This document shows positions 54,587 to 64,000 of a stretch of DNA of 64,000 nt, one piece after another. Origin of the DNA: Arabidopsis thaliana (taxonomy: Eukaryota > Streptophyta > Magnoliopsida > Brassicales > Brassicaceae); contig NC_003076.8 of NCBI RefSeq assembly GCF_000001735.4, positions 7,378,001 through 7,442,000 of the forward strand. Direction: 5' to 3'. The position numbers and the translations under genes are program-made. The notes under the pieces were generated by a model. That model was given only the letters and a program-made list of their open reading frames with translations. It was not told the origin of the DNA and did no database searches. Every line of letters starts with the position of its first letter. Position 1 is the first letter of the stretch.

Positions 54587-55912
54587 CACACGTATTCAAG
54601 AAATGAACTTCAAATACAAGTTAATATACGAAGTCAAGTCCAAAGATATTGTTTTGCATGGGATGAAGCCTACTATATATAATTACTAAGTATATAAATA
54701 ATAAATCGATGGAAAATCGACGACAAGTAATGTTGTCTTTGTTTGCTTCTTAATGTATAATCCATATTTGGAATTTGCCTATCTAAAATCCCTCGGCTTG
54801 TCTTTGGTTATATATAAAATTGGACTACTCATTTTGACAAGTAAACATATACTACTTTTTAAGTCAAGAACATATACTACTTTTCCGACAGAATCCCACA
54901 TTTCTTTAGTTCTTTTACTTTGATAAGCAACGTCATCACTTTTAATGATATTTTAAGTGAATGAAAAAGAGATGTTGAGTGAAGGAAAAAAAAGAAGAAA
55001 AACAACTAGACGTAAGTAAAATTGGACTACTCATTTTGACAAGTAAAGGTGGGCTTCGGTGAAGCAAGAGGTTACAAAGCAAATGGACATCAACCTTAAA
55101 CACTAGTATATAAAAAGATTTTACAAGTGACCTGCGCTTGTAGTTACCTAGTTCAGCTAAAAGTAAAAAAATGACACAAATGTAATGGACAAGTACTGAA
55201 AGATAATTTTATTGGATATAAATGATGTAACCACTGACACTGTTGAGCAAACCTTCACGGCTCATTAAAGATTTATAAAGGACAGTAAGAAAAAAAATAT
55301 GTTTCCCCACTAGGCTTTCTATTTTTAGTATCACTCTAAACTCTAGCGAGTGAAGATGGCTAAAGTATAGCTAGTTAATGCTTAATGCGTAATATAAATA
55401 TAGTTGGTATATGATTAAATACTAGTAAGTCTGGTTTTCAAGTAATGCAGTTTAAATGGTTCACTGATGAATTAAAATTGACACACAATAAATTGTTTAA
55501 ACATAATATAAATGAGGAAATTAATGTTTTGAAGGAACTTCAATACAGTATAAGAATATATGTGTTTCTCAAAATGGTGATTTATGTATAGTTTTCTAGG
55601 GTCTCTCCTTAACTCCGTTGCTAGACATAATTGGTGTTCGTGTATAAATGATTTGAATCTAACAAATTGTTAGGTTGAATAAAATTTTGCAGCAAATTTG
55701 AAGGTGGATGAATTTAAGAGCCGTTAATATAGAAGAACTGCAAAAGTACGTTATCTATTTGTGTAAAGCCAACCACCAAAAAACAACGCATTTTGGTTCC
55801 TTTAATAATCATTTCTTTCTTTTATATAAACCTAAGATACGTTCCCCATATTTCACTCACTCAAGAAGACATCTAAAGCCATCAAAAATATATCCATAGA
55901 AGCTTCATCGAA
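54587..55912. other. Intergenic region with a 30-bp direct repeat
   Basis: No gene seen. A 30-nt segment starting AAAATTGGACTACTCATTTT is found identically at 54816-54845 and 55018-55047. The 3' flank of FAR7 and promoter of the Ole e 1-like gene share this interval; a TATA-like TATATAAAC lies near 55820. Confidence 0.55.
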
Positions 55913-56646
55913 ATGGCGAATCAAGCAGCTGCTGCAGCATTCTTCCTTTTCGCTTTAGCCGTCTTCTCCAACTTGGAGCTCTCAGCTTCTTCACTTGTCA
56001 GTGGCAAGATCTCTTGCCTTGACTGCCACCGCGATTTCGACTTCTCAGGTCTACTCTTTTAACTAGTTTCATCACTTGGATTTTAGTGTATGTCATGGAA
56101 GTTTCTAACTTATGAATTTCATTTTGCAAATCAATCACACCACTAATCACATTTTTATGTAGCTTTATTTAAAAAGGGTTATAACAAAGGGAGAAATGAT
56201 ATCTAGTTAGACTATAGTTTTCTTGATATCTAAGACATTAGTATTGCACAATTTATTTTTCAGGCATTAAGGTCCTCCTTAAATGCGACGGAGAGAAGAA
56301 ACAAATAACCGCGGTGGCAGCTGCAGACGGATCTTTCCGGTCAGTGCTTCCAACGGCTGACAAAAAAGGCTCCATAAATTGTCTTGCAAAGCTCTTGGGA
56401 GGCCCTGAGCAACTCTATGCTCACAAACACAACTTGGTCTCTGAATTGGTCAAATCTAAACACGATTCCAAAGTTTTAACTACCTCAAACCCACTTGCCT
56501 TCTCTCTCTCCTGCCCCAAACCATCCCGAGATGATATCGGAAGTATGATCGGAGATTCCAAGACTATTAATTTTCCGGGGGCAGGAGGTTTTGGATTCCC
56601 ACCTGCCAGCTTCTTTCCCTTCTTACCAATCATTGGTATCCCATGA
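55913..56646 (+). CDS. Pollen Ole e 1 allergen/extensin-like secreted protein
   Basis: Two exons, 55913-56048 and 56264-56646, encode about 172 residues. A signal peptide (MANQAAAAAFFLFALAVFSNLELSASS) precedes the Ole e 1 domain: VSGKISCLDCHRDFDFSG, then IKVLLKCDGEKK, AAADGSFRSVLPTADKKGSINCLAKLLGGPEQLYAHK. The conserved cysteines of the family (CLDC, LKC, INC, LSC) are present. The tail is rich in Gly, Pro and Phe (GAGGFGFPPASFFPFLPIIGIP). The family is apoplastic and found in pollen and root walls; this member's role is unknown to me. I believe this is At5g22430. Confidence 0.92.
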
Positions 56647-57327
56647 TTTAAATAAGTGTTACTTTTAAGTCCTTAAAGACATATGTATACATATGTTTTG
56701 TTGTTTACGTGAATGAAGCCAGCCAAGACAAGACACAAATATTTAGCAAATTACATTACTTTGTTTAGTGAGATATAAGGTTTGTTTATGTGCTAAGAAA
56801 ATGTTATTTATTGGCTTTATTTAGTTTAAATCAGTTGCTTTTGTATCAAGTTTGTAATAAGAAGGTTGGGTTAATCCAACAACATACGCTTTATTGTGAA
56901 CATTCATGCTTCTATGATTATATAATTTTGCAACTAAAATTAAAGAAGATAAATAACCTAAACACAACCTTTTTTTGTTCAAAACCTAAACATAACTTTG
57001 AACCCTAGTCAATGGAGTTGATGGATTTAATAAAGTCGTATTTCGTCTGATTTGAGAAACATTGGGACAAGTCAAAAGACAAACTTAAATGATATTGATG
57101 ATAACAAAGATAGCAAAATTTGAGTGCTTAAATGGAGAAAAAATCCACTAATAATAATAGCAACAAAAGAAACAAAATTGTCTTTAAAAAAAATCTTGAT
57201 CCTACAAAAGTCGGGATACTGGAATTTGAAGTTTAACCCAACAAGAAGAAGGCTCATGACAGCAAAAGAAAATCAAATTTCCTAAAGAGTGATGATACCT
57301 TAGAGAAACTTTGTAATAATAATAACC
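56647..57327. other. Convergent 3' flanks
   Basis: 680 bp of AT-rich sequence between the Ole e 1-like gene and RPL10a; no gene seen. Confidence 0.5.
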
Positions 57328-58486
57328 TTAGAAAACTCGGTTTGGTGGACCCATTGTGCTCTTCAAGTACAAGCACCTCACCTGCAGTCAAAGGAACAAC
57401 TCAGGTTTTAGATACTGATAAATGTATGGAGAAAGATCGAGAAGTTCAAGAGGGTGTTGTTACTAACATTTTGCCAGTTTTTCTTCAAGAGAGAAACGAG
57501 GAAGTTAACACTCATCTGAACATTTTGAAAGATCTGCTTCTCCTCCATGGAAAGATTACCGACAGCAACTCCCATACATAGAACCTTCTTGAGCTGGAAC
57601 TTCACTGTTGCCTTTGTCTCATTCACTTTGGATTCCAAAGACTCTTGGTGGCTAACAAGAGTTGGGAATTTTCCTGTTCATTGTTCATAAGAGTCAAGAT
57701 TTAATGTAGCATCATATAGAGAGGATACAAGAACATATGCAAAGATTAGGTAAGGTTAGAGACATGCCTGCCTTGTTGAGACCAGGACCAAGAAGACGAG
57801 GAATCTGCTTAATGACAGATTCAGAAGCAAGGAAAGCATGGAATTTCTTAGCAAGCTTCTTAACAAGTTTCTTGTTCTTGTTCAACTTCTTAAGAGCTTC
57901 AACATCCATAGATTCCAATCCAATCTTCTCAGCCTAAGTAAACCAACCGCAAGTTATAGTACTATACTACTAAGTACTAATCATAACATTTTCAAAAGAA
58001 AAGGCGGAAAAAAGTGAACCTCTTCGACGTGCTGGGCATCACCAAGCATGCAAATCTTCATCTTTGGCCTAGGAACGTGAGGCAATTTCACAGAACCGCT
58101 AAATCTCTTGTCCTTTTGAGGGTCATAGTTCTTGAGACCAATCTGGAGTTCAATAGTCTCAGTGAAGTTGCGTGGCTTTGTCTCCTTACAGTGAGTGATA
58201 ATGGAGCTTATTGCCTCTCTCACGGCTTCACTCTGAAGCTTACTACACCATTAAAAAAAACTCAAATTTGTAACCTTTCTATAAACCCAAAATGACAACA
58301 AGATCATTACTATGAAATCAACAACTTTTGTTCCCTCCTCATGAAAACAATCAATGACCAATAGTTTTTTGTATAAAGAATCAAACTTTTTCACCTCAAA
58401 TCCTATCTACCATTATACCAAATCAACATTCATCTGAATCATTAGCAGAAAACAAAATAAAGTTGATTTGAGTAAACAAACCTCAT
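57328..58486 (-). CDS. RPL10AC: 60S ribosomal protein L10a (uL1)
   Basis: 216 residues over five coding exons. The first coding exon is only 5 nt (ATGAG, 58486-58482), joined to T AAG CTT CAG for [21 protein letters not shown]. Then come [25 protein letters not shown] and the L1 signature region [49 protein letters not shown] and [17 protein letters not shown] follow. The last exon reads [17 protein letters not shown], with TAA at 57328-57330. uL1 forms the stalk near the ribosomal E site. It is the canonical length and shows no lesions. The promoter has two TGGGCC/TGGGCT site II motifs, usual for plant ribosomal genes. Confidence 0.96.
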
Positions 58487-59144
58487 TTTGGTACTCCCTG
58501 AAACAAATTTGCTTCCTGTAAACGGAGATTCAGGAAAATGAGATTTAACAGTGTTGTAACGAAACGTATTGAGAATCCTCCGATGGACGGAAAGACAAAA
58601 GTATTGAAGAAGATGATTGATTTACCTGTGGGAAGGTCGGAAACAGAGAAAGAACGGCGTCACAAGCAATCGTCTGTTACTTATATGAACCACTAGTGAC
58701 AAAACTCTAGCCCTAATTATTTCTTCTCATTAAAGCCCAGTATTTAGGCCCACATAGAAACGTATAAAATATTATAGGCCTTATTATTTCTGCGAATTAA
58801 AGCCTAATTTCTTCAGAAAGGTTTTAAACACTAAACAAAACTTGTTTAACCAAATCAAGAAATGTTAAGTAGATTGTACTAAGCTTTTTTATACGCACCA
58901 CAGGGAAGGTATGAATGAAAGAGATACTCTGAAGAAGAAAATACATATGTTATATATATATTTTAAATCATAGTTGAAACAATACTCAGCCTAGAAGGCA
59001 GACAATCATTCCTATTCACTACAAATCTTTCTTTATATACAAAACTAGTTAGAAAACAAAATCATAAGAATACTTGTGGGTGTGGGTGTTTGTGTCAAGA
59101 GTCAAGACCAATTTCGCTCCTGTCAAATGTGGTTTGTTTTCTCC
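58487..59144. other. RPL10a leader/promoter and 3' flank of the next gene
   Basis: 658 bp. The left part holds the RPL10a leader and the site II pair. The right part is AT-rich 3' flank. Confidence 0.5.
58734..58752 (-). promoter_or_regulatory. Pair of site II elements upstream of RPL10a
   Basis: On the minus strand TGGGCC (58747-58752) and TGGGCT (58734-58739) lie in tandem about 250 bp before the start codon. TGGGCY motifs bound by TCP factors are enriched in ribosomal protein promoters. Confidence 0.65.
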
Positions 59145-62100
59145 TTATCCAAACATAAACGAGAGATCATCCATAGGAACCTCATCAAGACCTGCTGTAT
59201 CAATATCCTGAAGACCCTCGAACCAGTTTCCAAGATCTGCCTGTTCATCTATTTCGTCTAGATCACGGAACGCTAATTTCGAGAAATCTATGGGAGCTTC
59301 GTCGTCGACTGCACCATCTCCAGAGGTAACTCCTCGGTTTGAGGCCCCTCTGCTTGCTGGTCCTGTTGGGTGTGTTGATGTTGTTGTCGACCTTGATTGG
59401 TTTCCGTTGTTGTTGTTGTTGTTTTCTTTTGGTTTTGGTTTGTTCTTGTTCCTGAAACCATCTTCTCTCTCGCTTCTTTTACCTTGAGCCCCTCCTCCAC
59501 TAAGAACGGCACTGCCTTTGCTCGTTGTGACTTTGGAGGAAGCGCATCCGATAACATCATCTATCAATGCTTCTCTCCTCTTTGTACTAGACACTGCACC
59601 TACAAAACCCAAATAACTCATCAAATTTTCCGTCAAAAAGATTTAAAGTATAACCACTGTCAAACTATTTTATCAAGGATGTGCTCTCGCATTAATCTGA
59701 AATAATCTTATCGATGTTGTCATACACCATAGAAGAAGAAACTATAGAAAAATCAATTATAGAATCAACATCTAAAGTTCAGATTTTGGGTACCTGAACC
59801 CTTGGCCTCAGCCTGATGATTAGAAGGTTCATTGAGCGTGTTACTGGCTGTTCCAGAGCCGCCATTTTCTGATGATTTTGCATCGTTGCTGGGAGAACTA
59901 AACAAGATATCTTGAAGTGCGGGATCAGAAAAACAGCTAAACCCAGTTTCTTCGAACTTACGACACCTAGCAACTGTCCGCCTAATGAACCCCAGCGCCA
60001 CTTGTCTTGTAACCTTGTTGACTTTAGCTGCTTTACTTCCACGGCATGCCTGTTTTCAGAGCAATATCATATAATTAAGAACCCCATTTCTCATTCCACA
60101 ATCATTCATCCAAATTAATTTTCGTTTATTACCATTCTTTTCTTGTGGGCTGTTTCCACAAGTTGGTCCATAGCAAGATGCTCAATTTTCCTGCAGGTAA
60201 ACCTCAAATCTTAGCGAAAATAAAGGTGTAACTTGGAAGATATGAATCTAAAAAAGCCAAAGCTAACCTTTTCTCAACATCTTTCCCCTTCTGGATGGTA
60301 ATGATAAGCTTCTCCAGCTTTTTCTTCTTGTTTAGGATCTAGTATTGGTCAGAAATGGAATATGAGAAAGGTTACTATGCGTCAAAGACGAAAGTTTAAT
60401 GACGATCTGACAAAAAGTCTTCCTCGTAAAGCATGAAATATTTGTTTTGCGTTTACCTCCTGATAAATGCCTTCCTTCAACTCCATAACATCAGTGCTCA
60501 TAGTTTCTTCAGCCAGATCAGGCTGTGATAAAAATAAAAACTGGAAATCAGTGACCAAGCTAGAGTAACAAGTTTTTTTTTATTTAGCTCAAGTTCTTTA
60601 AAGATTAAATGACTGGATGCAAAACCTACCATTGCCTCAGGAAACACACCAATGCTCTGTAGTTCCAGAAGAAGTCGCTCATCCAAAGACATAAGCTGAT
60701 ACTGGGTGTCAGAAACCGGGAAGTTGGGAATGTTCACTTCCCTAGCTTGCAATTGACCCAGACTATTTGAATATGTCTCATTACCGAGTGCAGCGTCTGA
60801 ATGTGAAAGATCATCATCCCCAATCCACTGTTCATTGCTATGCACAGATATAGACATGCCACCATTTCTGAAAGGGTTAGACACAACACTCCTCTCACTG
60901 GAAAATCTGTCAAACAAACCGCTCTTAGGGGTCTGAAAATCCCCACTTGACTCTACTTCAAATTCCATTCTGTCTCTCTCTCTGAACTCGGTGTCAATAT
61001 AGGTACATGAACCACAGTGAGAATCGTCACTAGCGTAATGAAGAGACAGATTCTTCCCTCCATTGAATTGTACAACTTCTTCTCCATCATCTTCCTCAAT
61101 TAAAGCAGAAAGTACCCTCTTATACAATGGAGTACTCTCATTTAATTTTCTCATGTCCAATCTCTCGAATGAAAGACCAGATACACATGATGAGGTTGGA
61201 CCTGAATAGTCAACATTTCCCACACCAGGGCGATGTACTGCTTTGGGCAATTTAAGACCCTGAAAAAAGGACTCTTTCATTCATTCTACATTCAGATTAT
61301 AAAAGAGACTAGAAAACTAGACATTGCTATAGAAATTTGCAACTTACCAAGATGTTATAACCATCTAAGATTGCGTCTGACAGAGATTTATCGAGTTCTT
61401 GCGCAAAATTCAGCTGTTTTCAGAAAATTATAAGTTAACAAGAGTGGGCATCCTAGAGAGAAGTCATATATGATATAGTATCAACTATCGATTATTACCT
61501 GATCTTTCATGTTTTGCATGTCGTCTACATTGACAGCAGCAAAGATGTGGTCCATCTTCTTCCAAAACTTACCAGAACAAGCAAGATCTACAAAAACGAT
61601 ATATCTAGTTAGAAGGAAATTTGCGGCAATAAAAATTGAAAGACATGACATATGGAAGGATGAATACTTGCTGCCTTCCGTGCCGAATTTGCTGCTGCAA
61701 AAATATCTTCACGATCATCATCAGATTCACCTGAAAAGCCAAAATTTCACTTAAATTTATGCTTAGGAACTGACACCACCAGAAGCACGAGGTGCTCTTA
61801 AAGGAATCATACAGCTGACATGCATAGATTACATCCAACTACCATCACTATCATCTTAGAAATCAAATACATCCCTTTGTACAAATGAAAATAACTGAGA
61901 AAGAACTAATAGTTATCAAACCTCAAATATTCAGGGTAAGTCACGTTCAGGATATAGGTAGAATTTCCCAGAAATTAGTTTGATAATACTATCCAATAAC
62001 CATGAATATGGTTAAAGATTGGAACTCGAAATGCACAAAGAAAATAACTACCTGTAATATCTGAAGGAGTATTTGCATTTGAGGCAAGCCGAGTAGCAGG

Positions 62101-64000
62101 TTTACGATCTTTAACTTTTTTTGCAGGTGGACGCCCATATTTGCTGTCCAGAGAGAGAGACAAGTTAGAACAATTGGTTCGTGTATTTGAGAAGAAGTGG
62201 TAAGTAAAAGAACTAATTATGTATAAATCACCTTCTATTCTTATCTGAGGCAATCTTGATATTGTGAAAAGGCTTCTCTACTGGTAAATTCTCTGACTTA
62301 ACCATGATAGGATGAAAGCCAGGAGTTGTCAACGACGAGACACTTTCACTCTTTCCTTGCTTCCATGCACCACCTCCTTTATGACTGGTTTGAATCTTGT
62401 TTTTCCTTGTCGGAAGTAATAGCGACCCTGATTTAGGAGTTGTGAACAAGTCACCACTCGCAAAAGCACGCTCTCTTGTTTTATTGTCTCCAGCTCCTGA
62501 GTCCTCACTTTCAGATAACCCATATGGCGATGAAGCATTCCTCAACTCCCTTTTCATTTTTAAAGGGCTACTATCAACAACTGAGAGTGGCCCAGTGGTT
62601 CCAGGGGATGCTCTAGGACTAAAATCAGATGTTGCAAAACCTTGACCTGAGATCTTGCTTTCAGAATGCTTTATTACAGGCGAAACTACATTTGTTCTCC
62701 TTGTTCGAGAATTCTTATGCGGTCTCTGGCCAACCCATTGAGCCATTGCATGTGCAGATGAACCTGCTGGATATGGAAGCGTTAGCTTATTCCCATAAAC
62801 ATTACAGATAGTGTATATAAACAACACTTAGATTATTCCTAACCTTGTAATACACCGGATGGGGAATCAACTTTGGCTGAAGATTCAACACCCATAATGG
62901 CTGCTGTTCTTGGAGCCCTAGAAACTTTTCCTTTCAATATTGCAGTAGAGCTGTTTGTGGGACTATCATCCAGTAAGTTTCTCCTGGATATTCACAATTA
63001 TGCATTTATCAGTCGTAAACAATTTATTATTAAACTGAAGGAAAATCTATAACGAAAGCTTGAGTATCTCCTTACTTATTATTTCCCTTGGCTAGCCTCT
63101 GCTCAGCAAGTACTGACCGATCCCTTGCAATGGAAACAGTCTCCAACTCATTCCTGGATAATGCACCCATACATGGACTGTCTGGCTCAAACGAAGTATC
63201 AAGTCTGTTGATCCCACTCACCCCGGGTGAAGATTTCGATCTGCAACAAATGGGTCACATTATGTATTCTTCGGGAAGGAAAGTTAAGCAAGAGGGATCA
63301 ATCTGGAAAACTATATAAATACAAATGCATGTTGCAAGAAAATTCCACAGCATCAAACATAACAAAATTATCATGCTAAAGTAAGATCTACCAAAACAAA
63401 TTCAAGATGAACTCCAGTTTAAATGAGAAACTTGACAATCTCTGGCAGTAACTTAAATAGCTCATGGACAATAGAAACTTGTAGACTAGCATAGCTCAAT
63501 TAGAAAGCAGAGTAGGATCCCCACTAGAAAATCATGAACCTGCGACAACAACCAGTAAATAAACGCAATATTTCTCTCTTGTAGGTCCACTTCTGGCCCT
63601 TGGACTAGAAAATAGGTAATAACATTCTCAAATGGGGTTCAGTGTTATATGTCCGGATTCCTTTAAGTTGTACTTTAGCTAAACAACAGGGATAACTACC
63701 AGGCAGGCTTACTAATCTTATATCTTTAATGCACACCTGAAATTTTGGGAGTCACAAGAACGCAACTTAGAGTCAGCTGTTGGCTTTGGCTGCATAACAC
63801 GTTGTTCAGGATTCATAATTCTGTTGCCTAGAGTAGCAACAGACCGTTTTCTTTTCATTCTTGTCTCCCATCCTTCACCACCCACAGGTAATCTGCGTAT
63901 CTTCTCTTCTATTCGCACTGATTCTCCAGAAACACTTGGAGGTGAATCAGAGCCCTTTTCAATAACGTGCTGCCTTGCAAGAGCAGAAATTCTAGCATCC
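59145..64000 (-). CDS. Large nuclear-type low-complexity protein gene (3' part; truncated by window edge)
   Basis: The minus-strand gene runs off the right edge, so its 5' end is missing. From the N-terminal side seen: RISALARQHVIEKGSDSPPSVSG, then RRLPVGGEGWETRMKRKRSVA, SSAHAMAQWVGQRPHKNSRTRRTN, NKIQTSHKGGGAWKQGKSESV and RPPAKKVKDRKPATRLA. Then comes FWKKMDHIFAAVN, a long exon (61260-60528), and KKKLEKLIITIQKGKDVEKRKIEHLAMDQLVETAHKKR. The protein ends with an Asn/Lys stretch and an acidic WFEGLQDIDTAGLDEVPMDDLSFMFG tail. It matches my memory of the At5g22450/At2g19390/At4g29790 family of unknown function. The basic motifs and lack of membrane segments suggest nucleus; this is inference. Confidence 0.88.

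Noticed and set aside
59288-59560. Thr/Gln-rich minus-strand frame of 90 codons
   Set aside because: A frame-shifted shadow of the Asn/Ser-rich end of the gene at 59145-64000.

Overview
This window is plant nuclear DNA. Genes have many short introns, intergenic DNA is AT-rich, and there is a tRNA gene, Helitron and MITE remnants, and plant-only families (NAC, ROP-GAP with CRIB, FAF-like, class III peroxidase, Ole e 1-like). Both the proteins and their order match what I remember of Arabidopsis thaliana chromosome 5, roughly the At5g22300 to At5g22450 interval. Locus names come from memory; families and exon edges come from the sequence.

Layout, left to right: a truncated tandem copy of the NIT4 5' end, then NIT4 (+); a coiled-coil BRANCHLESS TRICHOME/USO1-like gene (-); tRNA-Gln(CUG) (+); an SDS22-type LRR gene (-); RIN1/RuvB-like 1 (-), divergent from a predicted plastid membrane protein gene (+); a long inverted repeat; ELM1 (-); an intronless DC1/C1 gene (+); VAMP714 (-), divergent from QQT1 (+); NAC090 (-); about 8 kb of gene-poor DNA with a possible Mutator-like element and a short Helitron; a FAF-like gene (-); 4 kb empty; ROPGAP1 (-), divergent from the root-hair peroxidase RHS18 (+); FAR7 (+), which carries two frame lesions and a Stowaway-like MITE; an Ole e 1-like gene (+); RPL10a/uL1 (-); and the 3' part of a large nuclear-type protein gene (-) that runs off the right edge.

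These are independent eukaryotic genes, not an operon, and I see no gene cluster acting as one system. The points most worth checking are: (1) a ~470-bp foldback with ~200-nt arms between the 16.5-18.6 kb gene and ELM1, resembling a young miRNA or hairpin-siRNA locus; (2) the duplicated promoter plus first exon in front of NIT4; (3) FAR7, where a one-base deletion in exon 3 could be bypassed by an alternative donor; (4) two U12-type introns, one AT-AC, in QQT1; and (5) an unexplained cysteine-rich reading frame overlapping the 3' end of VAMP714.
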